Assembly: GCA_033980235.1 (NCBI GenBank) | Contig: CM067076.1 | Span: 30,294,968 to 30,358,967 of the forward strand | DNA length: 64,000 nt | DNA from: Diadema setosum | Lineage: Eukaryota; Echinodermata; Echinoidea; Diadematoida; Diadematidae | Reading direction: 5' to 3' | In this document: one piece after another, positions 48,252-58,796 of the stretch | Layout of the letters: the number at the start of each line of letters is the position of its first letter | Numbering within the stretch: position 1 is the stretch's first letter | Position numbers and translations under genes: made by a program | The notes under the pieces: generated by a model | Told to the model about the DNA's origin: nothing | Seen by the model: the letters and a program-made list of their open reading frames with translations, nothing else | Databases searched by the model: none

Positions 48252-48811
48252 ATGCACTAGTTTGCGAACATACGACAATGTATCTCAGCTGCGGCACAGG
48301 ACGAGAGATATACATACAGAGTGCAAGCTACGGTCGTCGGAGCGATCGCCTTTGCACGACTGAACGAATGTCCAACACCAACTGCCACAGCACGAGGTCT
48401 ATGTCTGTCGTTTCAAATGCCTGTGATGGACGGTCTTCTTGCAACGTTCGAGCATCCAACTCTTACTTTAACGACCCTTGCCTTTATACCTTTAAGTATT
48501 TGGAAGTCTTGTACGCCTGCGCCTCATGGACGCAGAGGCGTGTTTGCGAGCATTCTACTCTCAGCCTGTCCTGCCCCTCTGGGCAGACGCTCATCATTGG
48601 GGACGCCCTCTACGGGCGGCAGGCTGGTAGAAGTGTCTGTCCTCATCGATACATCAGATCGCAAAACTGCAGAGCATCTTCATCGTTGTCTGAAGTGAGG
48701 AACAGGTGCGAAGGGCGAAACTCGTGCTCAGTACCTGCCACAAACGGCGTGTTTGGTGACCCGTGCTGGCGCACGTACAAGTATCTTGAGGTGCAATACG
48801 ACTGTGTGTGA
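48252..48811 (+). CDS. SUEL-type (L-rhamnose/galactose-binding) lectin B, exon 2, two carbohydrate domains
   Basis: The paralogue of the lectin in copy A, giving a 209-residue precursor. Both domains keep all eight cysteines, the YGR motif and the DPC motif. Against gene A about 33 of 177 residues differ in the shared part. Several changes sit in the loops near the sugar site: after DPC, RGT becomes LYT in domain 1 and WRT in domain 2, and a cluster lies at the start of domain 1 (NCGARQEV becomes SCGTGREI). The frame is intact with no stop or frameshift, so it is probably a functional gene. The stop is followed 5 nt later by a conserved donor (TTCG then GTAAGT), as in gene A. The genomic neighbours are all mobile elements. 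Exact sugar specificity cannot be read from sequence. Confidence 0.93.
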
Positions 48812-49679
48812 TTCGGTAAGTTTCGTTCTTTTAATGGAGAATTTCCGAAGCATCGATCTGACGCCGAGCAAAAATGACACATTTTCCCGGTATTTTCACC
48901 CGCACTCATTTGCTGCTTGCAGACTTTGTATTGTATTATTACATGGCAAAAAGGTCCACTGTCATAAATTTCTTTTGCTCAACAAACTAGTAAATGGCAT
49001 GATAAATGTGCCAAATAACCGTCTGAAGAACAAGAACATTAGTTTGTAAGTAAAGCGTTTTGGGGTTAAGACTACATTCCCAATATGTAAGTTTCCTTTT
49101 TGGGCCTATACCTATATTGAAAACACATTGGAGTGGCCGCCCGACCAGCCTGCAAGCTACATACAATCAGCGACCACTGGTAGCTGACAATTATACCCTA
49201 ATTATATACGATAAATCAACAACAAATAGATTGGTCCATCTAGTGTTAAGGAGCTTTTTATTCACTTATTTGATAATTCTAGTAACAGACAACATTTTCA
49301 AGGCACGATGTTATTTTGAATTGAAAGTTTCATGTCATTTCTTGGGAAAATGAAAGCAAAATGTTCTGTTGAAAGAATAACTCACGGAAGACAAGCGCGT
49401 ATTGCGATCAGTACAATCAGGACAAAGGTTTTGACGATGCAAGGGTTGTGCATCAGATATTTTGAATGGTGGCGCTGCTCACATTTCGTGGAGTACGGTT
49501 ACGCGCTTCTCAACAAGAATGTGGGGATCGTTTCTCACTGGAACTTGTCTTTTTGTGTGTGTGTGTGTTTTTAGTAGACAAGTTAGAGAATGTTTAAGAC
49601 GCCATATCTGCCATATACTCTTTTTGTCATTAGCAATTATGTCTGGCTACGTGCAAAAGTACAGTGTAAAAAACAAGAG
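48812..49679. other. Downstream region of lectin B, no gene recognised
   Basis: No recognisable protein. A frame near 49340-49560 is open in two phases but has no family resemblance and no counterpart in copy A. Confidence 0.4.
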
Positions 49680-51020
49680 ACACGGGGTCTTGCGCTCACC
49701 TGAGTGTTGCAATTAAAAAAGTTCACCTTCCGTGCATTCTTGCAGACTCCTACCTGAGAATATTGGGAAACTTGGGGACAGGGGCAGCTTCAAGAGCTGG
49801 GGGCATGGTGTCCATTTGCATATTCATCACACTGGTCGCCTTAGAATAGCATGTTGCCCATTCAAACACTTTGAGATTCAGGTAAAGAGTTCTCTAAACA
49901 CATCCAAAAGTTGGTTGTACCTGTGATAGTTTCGACGACGAGCTGCCATCTATCTCAAACGATGGCTAATTGGCAACTTATGATTTGACGCCAATCAGCA
50001 ATCACCAAGGTGTGACATCCGAGTGATAGCGCCATCATAACTGCCAGACAGTTGGTAATACCGACTTATTTCGCAACTTTGAGATCCTATCCCTCTAGGA
50101 AAGCTACTTGGCAAGTGTAGTGAAAATCCATTACGCTGTTTTCAGCAAGACGATGAAAATGTACAATTTAGGTCTGCATTTTGGACCCCTCACCCCTCAA
50201 CCGACTCGGGGGGGGGGGGGGGAGGGGGCAGCCCTGGATCTGCAAAGAAACGTGAAACTACAGTCATCAATGTACAAACTCATACAAATGTAGAAACTTG
50301 TATCTATCACTTCTGGTTCTGAAGAAAAATATCTTAATTTGGGGAAGGGGTATTGGGCCCTCTAGGGCCCTCCCTGGGGAGCATAACAGTGCCCTGTTGG
50401 ACAAATTGAGATCTTAACCTTCTAGCGTTTTACCTGCCAAGTTTAGTAAATAGTCGTTATGAGATTTTCAAGAAAAATATGAAAATGTACAATTTAAGTC
50501 CCCGTTTGGGCCTTTCCCACCCAACTCCCCTGGGTTCCAAGGGGGGGGGGGGGGGGGGGACCATGCAGATTCTGCCATGAACCAACCACAAATAACAGTC
50601 ATAGTCATCAATAGACTGACTCATTGTATTAACTTGTTATTACCTCAATCACTTCTGCTTCTAGAGATATAAAGATTCCTTGCGAGGGGATAGGTTTCCC
50701 CGGGGGCCCCCTATAGTGGAGCATGGTACCCATTTTATGGAATTGAGATTCTATGCCCCTAGGGATGCTATACCTGCCAAATTTGGTGAAAATTCAGAAT
50801 GGGGTTTTCAAAAAGAAGATGAAAATATACAATTTATGTCCCATTAGGACCCCCCCCCCCCCCCGGTCCCCTGGGGGCATCCCTGATTCCGCAATGAACT
50901 TCGGGTTTTGGGTCCCTCTAGGGGCCCCCTGGTGGGGCATGGTGCCCATTTGAGCAAATTGAGATCCTATCGAAGAGCGATCGCAATAGGTCACTTGAGC
51001 CTTTGGCTCAAGTGAGCTAA
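49680..51020. repeat. Tandem ~330-bp repeat with poly-G/C tracts ending in a perfect hairpin
   Basis: Three diverged units start near 50091, 50410 and 50746. Each has GAGAT-CTAT-CCCTCTAGG-like words, AAAATGTACAATTTA and then a poly-G or poly-C tract of 14-19. The block ends in a perfect 11-bp stem (TCACTTGAGCC at 50991-51001, TTT loop, GGCTCAAGTGA at 51005-51015) followed by GCTAA. A GCTCACCTGAG word sits at the left border near 49693. A terminal hairpin followed by CTRR is a feature of Helitron 3' ends; that classification is tentative. Confidence 0.55.
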
Positions 51021-51339
51021 AAAGGAGAATGTTGTCTGATGGAGAGCGAAATTTTCTAAACTAATATCCATAATTGTCTGGATTGTGACCAAGAGATATA
51101 TAGTTCGAGTATGGCCAGGCAAATGAAAGCATCTTTTAACAAGATGTTCTTTATCAACAATGGCCATTTTTACTCATGTGGGAAGAATTCACACCTAGAA
51201 AAGCTGTGGTTGTAATAATGAAGGGGCCATCGAAAAAAGAAAATACATGTAGCACGAATGGTGATAAAGAAACTGGTTTGGGAAGATAAAACCGTATTGT
51301 TATCATCGCATTTATCGCCATTTTTGATCCATCATCATT

Positions 51340-53550
51340 ATATTTTCTCTATCATCTCTGATGTCATTTTGATTTGGTAAGTTGACATCAAAGAGAAATT
51401 AAAAAACAAACAAACAAACAAACAAACAAACCAAAAAATAACTCAACAACATTGTAGGGAATCAAGCTTTCATGAAAAACGGAAAATATAATATGATGAA
51501 CCTCTATGGTTTTACGTTTTCATGTTTCCACAAATGGTGATTTGCCACAATCAATATGATTATAGATATGAACGTTTCTTGAGGTTGTGTCATCGCCTGA
51601 ACGTAACTCTCACATTGTTTTTTTTTAATCTATAATGTAAGTGAAATTTCTTCGCTTATAGATTGACCATTAACAAAACGAAAATAAATATTTGTTTCAA
51701 CTGTAGAAACTTTTCCTCCTCAATCTGAAAACGGCTTCATCGCTTAATAAAGATAAATTTCGAATGATTTATTCCTCAATTTTCTGAAGTTTCATTTTTT
51801 ATCCTAATTTTTCCTTATAAATTAGGTTACTTTTCCTATTCACGAAAATACAGCTCTCACCTGTCGTACATATCTCATTTCCCTTTATCTTATCAATATC
51901 ATTATGACTTTAGAGTGGACTGCCACTTTGAAAAGTGATTGCAGAATAATCTGACGCAATACTACATAACCTACATTCTTTGAATCTTGTTTTTGTCTTT
52001 CTACAGGCTCCTATAATCGATGCTTTGCCGCACTGAGATGAAGGAATGGAATCTTCTTGACAGTTAAACGGTTTTAGTTCTTTTCTTACACGTGTCTCAT
52101 ATATGCCACTTTCTGCACGAATCGGCAAACTTATTACAGATATTAGAGTTAGAGATCGCAGTGCATTGTTGGCTACGGTTTTGGTCTGACCTTAACACGA
52201 ACCGTATAATGATTCTCACATGGATATAAATTAAAAGATCAAGAAAGGAGCAGATACATAGACAGAGTATCCACAAAATCCTTCCCTTTGCATTGTTGTA
52301 AATTTATTATCATTACCAATTATTGTTTATAATTCCACCCTGCTTCAAAAATAATGTTGCAGCAGACACACACACATCTACGCCAAAAATATTACAGTAT
52401 CTTATGGTTTGTTTGTTTCTTTTTTCTTTTTTAATGCAGACATAGTGGTGTTTGAAATATTCCAAGAGTATTGCAATTTGTCATCACATAATATAATATG
52501 TTTACACATAATTATTTTAACCTTTTAATTAATTACTGTTAGGAATGTTTACATTTTAATGAAAAATTATCCATACATCTATAATATAACATACAATGAG
52601 AACTGAAAATCCTTTGCGACTTCTTTCTCGATTTAGTCAGGCTTGCAGTAAAATGAAACTTCATGTTTCCTTTGTTGAATCAAATCTGTTTCAGAAAAAT
52701 GAAAGTAAAACTATCTTTTGCTTAATCCAACTTCTGATAACGAGAAAAGATCATTTTAGTACATGTGACTCAAACTTATGATATACTATCACGTCATGAA
52801 ACAGTCGTAAATGGAAAGTTACCAAGACTAGGCTCCAATAAGAACATTACAAATATCGAATAGTCTGACATCCTCGTTATACTTCGATTTGTGTTCGTTC
52901 TCTGAACAAAATGAAATCATCACGCCTACAGTACATTGTCGGTCATATCTCATTCATGTGTGCATGAAGCAATAAATCTTTCAAGTCTATTGGCATACTG
53001 AATCTTATGTGTTTCAGGTAGTAACCCAGGGGCAGTCTGTATCAAGCGTTCGAGTTAGGATGTGTCTTGTCTACAGCCAGCTTCTTAAACTGTAGTCCTT
53101 ACATGTGCACCCAACACATGGAGCCGTGCTACAATTACATTATACCCCTTCAGTGTTCTTCCGGTTAATTTTGCATACATGTTACGTGTACGTCGGTTCT
53201 TAAAAGAAAATGTAGTGTTGCTTTTGCATTGCACAGAAAAAGAGGAGAGGGAGAGAGACCGAGAGAAAGAGAGAGCGCGAGAGACAGAGCATTAGAAGGA
53301 CAGAAAAAATATGCAAATACACTCGCTTGTGTAAACATGAAGCACTGGAAATGCACAATTATTAATGCATTAAGGCTCGGATTACGCAAGGAAGTATGGG
53401 CGATTCTTATAGTACCTTACGTCACAAATAACGACATTGAGTGGAGTGGACAGAGGAAACTCTTCTGTAAAGAGCAACGAATTTAAGAGTGTCTCCTTTC
53501 ATATTTGTTGTACGTTGTGAGTGCCTCTTTTGGAAATGGCCGGGGTTAAC
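51340..53550. other. Non-coding duplicated stretch, high similarity to copy A
   Basis: Collinear with 21085-23960. From about 51900 on, long runs are nearly identical to copy A. A 61-codon frame at 52596-52781 matches one at 23034-23219, but three of the four differences I counted are amino-acid changes, so it is not treated as a gene. Confidence 0.55.
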
Positions 53551-53554
53551 AAGT

Positions 53555-53990
53555 GCACGTCCGATTTGCACGTCATGAGCTCGACACCTACGAGTCATAC
53601 AGCCTACGAGTTAGACTACAAGTGAACAAGGCCCATGAGCTTGCCATCAAGAAAAACAGGTCCACGAGCTTACGGTCCATCACCTGGACAAATGGAAAAA
53701 AGAGGTCCATTTAGCTCCAAAGTTCTAGGGAAACAAGGCCCACGAGGCCGACACAAAGCAAAAAGGTCCATGAGACAGGCAGTACATCACGAGGCTTTAT
53801 GTCATGTGTCCGACTCATGGATTTTTTTCTACCTATACAGTGTCGAGCTCACGGGCCTTATTTTTTTCTAGTGTCGAACTGTGGTGGGTCTTTTGTCTTG
53901 TGTTGAGCTCGTGGAAAGTGTGACTCAAGGACTTCAATGCAGAGCTCGCAGGTTGTATGCTCGTGGGTGTCGAACCCTTGGGGTGACCCT
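53555..53990. repeat. Inverted element built of GAGCTC words
   Basis: Copy B counterpart of 23970-24415, very similar, with the same left-arm and right-arm words in opposite orientation. Confidence 0.65.
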
Positions 53991-54252
53991 AAGTAACTGG
54001 GTGCTATCCCTAATTAACACTGAAGCTACCAAACATATCCCCGCCTCAACACACACACACACAAACACATTTTAGAACTGACACTATACATGACTATGTA
54101 TTCTTCATCTTACAATCAGTCACAAAGAAATCATATTCATTTTAATATGGCGCAATGCGTACTTGTCTATAAAATCGACCGGACAGAGACTACATTGTAT
54201 TCTCTCCGTCAACCAAAAGCTAGCCGCGATACATTTTTCATTTTTGATGACT

Positions 54253-54637
54253 TTAAAGGGATAGTACAGTTTTGGTTGAGATGAGAATTTGGGCTTTTAA
54301 AGTTTTGCAAGATACCAGAAAATACTTTTGATACCAGAGCATACCATTTTAAGAGCATTTCAAAGTTTATTTGATGAAAATCGGGTCTGGAATTACTGAA
54401 ACATCCAAAAACAAAATAAAACAAAGCGATTGTTCCAAAGTGTGGGTCCCACATTTTATTAGAATCGCTCTTTTTGGATATCTCAGCCATTTCAAAACCA
54501 ATTTTTATCAAATAAACGTTGAATTCCTCATAGAATTGCATGCTCTTTCATATTTCGTATGAGATTTCTTATAATCTCACCTTAAAATGTTAGAAACCTG
54601 AAATTAGGTCTCAACCAGTACTGTACAGTCCCTTTAA
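54253..54637. mobile_element. TTAA-flanked palindromic MITE, unit 1 of 3
   Basis: Runs from TTAAAGGGATAGTACAG to GTCCCTTTAA (385 bp). The first and last 40 or so bases are imperfect inverted repeats. This unit has no counterpart in copy A. Confidence 0.85.
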
Positions 54638-55024
54638 AGGGATGGTACAGTATTGGTGGAGATGAGAATTGGGCTTTTAACTTTCGGCAAGATACCGAAA
54701 AAACACCTATAAAATAGTACAGAGCATACCATTTTAAGAGGAATTCAAAGTTTATTTGATGAAAATCCAGTTTGGAATGACTGAAACATCCAAAAATAAA
54801 GTAAAACAAAGCGATCGTAATAAAATGTGGGTCCCACACTTTATAAGAATCGCACTGTTTTGGATAACTCAGCCATTTCAAAACCAATTTTCATCAAATA
54901 AATATTGAATTCCTCATGTAATTACATGTTCTTTCATATTTCATAAGAGGTTTCTCCTTATCTCACCAAAAAGTGTTACAAACCTGAAATTAGGTCTCAA
55001 CCAAAACTATACGATCCCTTTTAA
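54634..55024. mobile_element. TTAA-flanked palindromic MITE, unit 2 of 3
   Basis: Shares the TTAA at 54634-54637 with unit 1 and ends TTTTAA at 55021-55024 (391 bp). It is the full-length relative of the internally deleted unit at 24718 in copy A. Confidence 0.85.
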
Positions 55025-55400
55025 GGAATGATAATATTGGTTGAGGTGAGGATTGGGCTTTTAACCTTTTGTAGGATACCAAGAAAGTAAAATGATGAAA
55101 GTAGTACACAGCATACCACTTTAATATGAATTCAAAGTTTATTCGATGCAAATCTGTTTTGGAATGGCTGAGACTTCCAGAAAACAAAGCAAAACAAAGG
55201 GATCGTAATAAAACGTGGGTCCTACCTTTTATAGGATCGCTCTGTTTTGGATATCTCAGCCATTTTAATATGAATTTTCATCAAATAAATGATAATCCCC
55301 TCGAATTACATGGTCTTTCATATTTTAAAAGAGGTTTCTCATTATCTCACCGAAGAATGTTAAAAACCCGGAGTTAGGTCTCAACCAAAGCTATACGATC
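55021..55400. mobile_element. TTAA-flanked palindromic MITE, unit 3 of 3
   Basis: Shares its left TTAA with unit 2. The right terminus is degraded to CTATACGATCATAAC, as in the matching copy A unit at 25038-25421. Confidence 0.8.
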
Positions 55401-58400
55401 ATAACACAGGGCATGAAATAAAACTCAGGGCAGTCTATAAACTTGACAGGCATCGTTATGGCAATTTATATTATGGTCATTACAGTTCGAAGGATACAAG
55501 ATATAAGCATAAAACAACATGTATATTATGTATACAGCACAACAAATATAAAATATGGGAAATGCCATCACACATTTTTTTATGTATCTGTAGGTGACTA
55601 AGAGACCGCTATTAAAAAAGAAATTGTGCTTTATATCTTGGTTCGTTGCGGTCTACACTTTTTTTTCTCTATCTCAATTCCACATTTAATTTTTTTTTTA
55701 TGTTCCCCTATGAAAAACAAAACTATAAGATAATCGGTATCGTATAGGACTTATGTGCATACATAAAGTAAACAATATTTGTATCCAACACGTTCTAAGT
55801 ATAGAAATCTATAGTAATTTTGTTTTCAATAGCCTTTTGGTATTCCTGCTATACGAACTATCATCAGCACTATAATTCTGTAGTAGAGCGTATGCGCCAG
55901 TAGCCGACACAACAAGAGTACATTCACCTGCAGTGAATATAAATTCGATTGTCACATTAGCGGTTGATGACAGTTTTTGATTCACTCGTCATCAATTACA
56001 CTTCTTCAGCCTGTGAGGTTGCTATAACATACCAACCATAATAATATGCCAAAGTCACAAAGAAACACACAAACAAACAAACACAACCTTATATCATAAT
56101 GAAGTTGAAAGGGGTCTGTCAGCAATGATTGAAGTTAAGTCCGAATAGACTCATAAACGGTAATCGGATGTCCTTCTTGGCAAGAATTGCTTACTCTCAG
56201 CACTGTCTCTGCGGGGGGGGGGGGGGGGGGGGAGGGGGGATAATGATAATTATTCAATAATTGTGACCCTGCAAGAAGCCAGTTTGTACTCAAGCTCATT
56301 TGCACATTGGTATGAATTACCTTTCTGCATATTGTTCCTCATGTAGTTGGACTTTTCACTCGATTTTAAAGCGACGTTATATTATGAGCTTGCCCGACTT
56401 TACAATTTATAGAATTCATGTTCAAACAAAGAAAGAACGTGCATAAACTATGGTGACCAGAATGGCCCGTCAACACAAATAAGGGGAAGTACATGTATCC
56501 TTTTCATTGTTTGCATATAATGCATGAACAACTTTTTATTTTAAATAGCGGGATGGCATATACACTGCCACCATACAACTTGAAAATGTTTGCCGGTCGA
56601 AATTGAAAATGATCTTATGCAATAAAAACATACAAACATGTATATCACACAGCATGAATACCTAACAATTAAGATATTTCCCCACAACCAACAAACCCAG
56701 AATAACGGCAACTTTTTCTATAGGTAATAAAATGATTGTCGTACACCTGACTCTTATTCATAAAGACTTGATCATTATCAATCATATTTCTTTCTTCAAA
56801 GCCTGTTGTTAAAAAAAGAAACAGCAAGAACAGTGTGTAATTGTAATCACATAATTGCGTCCATAGCAAAGTGTTGTGGTTATTTAATACAGCGTATGGA
56901 TAAGATATAATGTTGACAAGCAAAGAAAGTCAGCAAGAGCAACGAAAGAGTAATGCCATTAGTATTACACCCCTTGAAATTTACGTCAAAAAATGACGTG
57001 GGGAAGAAATACCATAAGACAAAAGGTTCGCTAAAATATTAGACACTTCAAACAAAATGTCACATTAATTTCAATTAAAGTATCATGACAAATGTTCCAG
57101 CACATATTTTCAGCACTTCGACCCATGTATTTTTAGCTACACCCCAAAAGCATGGTTAGTAACATCACGGTTAATAAAGTTACATTATTTTGTTCAACGT
57201 AATTCCCCTTCCAAGTATGATTGATTAGATATCACATACTTTTTCCATAGCAAAATTTGTAAAGACAAAAAAAAAATGAGACTGTATATCACAAAAACAA
57301 AACGTCGCACGCACTGATTTTACATGTGGACTCAATATTATAAGTAAAACGGGTCAACCTGTAGTCCATCTTGAGTTTCTTATATTATCTGAAAGAGCAA
57401 TACTTCTACATAATCATAAAGTTTGGGATTATTAAACGCATGGGAGATTGTGTTTTTAGCAGTTTTCTACAACATCGATTTTGTAGAATAGAGTGACTAG
57501 GTATGTCATAGAGCCCCCATTCCATTGCTTAAAAATCTTTTACACGCTCTTCACTTTCAACTCTGATAGCTTTAGAAAGGATGGTGTTATATGGCAAAGC
57601 TTTGAAAGTCGGTATGTATATAGTCATGTATATAATGTGTTAATAAAGTATGTGTACTTCAAAAGTCTCATTTCTCCGTGTTTTCGGTTCATACTTTTAT
57701 GGAGTATGGCTTTCTTGTTGGTATCTAGGTAGGTTATGAGAGTCTATTCGAATTGAATTCACATCTCTTCAGAATCTGCCCTTAACTTAAAATCCATGTC
57801 TGGTGACTTTTTGTTGGTTTTGTGATGTAAGGTCATAATAAAATACACACACTCATTTGCATTTGAATTCAATCGTCTTCTTCACCCTATGCACATTTGA
57901 ATGATGGTTTCATATCTCGCAAAAAAAAAAGAAAAGAACAAATAGATTCTACCGAATATGAAATATATCACATTACAGGTGATACCCGTATGGTGTATCA
58001 AAGATTAACATAAAGAGGCATTTTTCTTGTATTGATGTCATGTCCTCCTGATTACGGAATAGCCCTAATTATAATGAAAAGGGCATTCATATTGCACAGC
58101 TACTATGACAGGAGATGGCAGATACTCTATGCTGCGCATTACAAAATGATAGTCATGTCAAACATAATTCAAATGTCAGTGTTTTGATGTGGATCAGTTT
58201 TTAAGTTACTTGTTTCACAAATTCCTACAGAGATTATTCCACGATTCTGGAGCAGCATACATTGAAAGCCCTGTCACGTAGGGTAGTTTTTTTTCTTTCT
58301 TATTTCAGTTTAGGATATCAACTTCAACAATGCTTATTTCTGAGAACTCCGGTGGCAATGAAATACTTAAGACGATAACTTTAACTCTTCATGTGTTCTT

Positions 58401-58796
58401 GTATTGTGCCATGAATAGCTCTGTATACTATTAAAGTTTGATAATAGTACTTTGTTTTACTGAAAATCATATCATCTAACTCACATTTAATCACGGACGA
58501 TAACAACAAGAACGAGATGGCTGCGAACATATCTACATTAGCCCATTCATTTTGAACCCTTTGTAGTTTACCTGGCTCTCAGGTAAACCAAGAAATACTT
58601 AAGACTGTTACAACCTGTGACAAATACACGGAGGATGTCATGTGTCAAATGCTTTCAAATAATATGTGTATAGAATTGAATAAATGGTAAAATGAATTCT
58701 TGCATACATCAGAGATATGTTTGGTAAGGTAAGTACTTGCTGGCAGTTCGACATGTACTTCAAAGACAAAATCCTCCCTAAGGTATCTCAACCATG
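55401..58796. other. Non-coding stretch; end of copy B and unique sequence
   Basis: Homology to copy A continues to about 56545, then stops. A run of 20 G lies at 56213-56232. A dispersed repeat at 57300-57838 matches 41790-42455. No gene recognised before the B-box gene. Confidence 0.5.
57300..57838. repeat. Dispersed repeat shared with 41790-42455
   Basis: Same word order as the copy at 41.8 kb but lacking some internal blocks. It lies outside the tandem duplication, so it is an independent copy of a repeat family. Confidence 0.6.

Larger units (their letters stand above)
29150..56545 (+). repeat. Segmental tandem duplication, copy B
   Basis: Second copy of the lectin-bearing segment, collinear with 336-26600. 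It carries its own set of insertions: a LINE at 29.8 kb, two hAT-like elements, a LINE cluster at 40.8-43.0 kb, a TA-flanked element at 44.7 kb and a tandem repeat at 49.7-51.0 kb. At several of these points copy A shows an uninterrupted site, so the insertions came after the duplication or were lost from copy A. The 51.9-56.5 kb part looks more similar to copy A than the 5' part does. Confidence 0.88.

Noticed and set aside
49332..49716. Frame with Cys-Ser-Val and HGRQ residues that briefly recalls a SUEL domain downstream of lectin B
   Set aside because: It lacks the YGR and DPC motifs and the cysteine spacing, and has no counterpart after lectin A.
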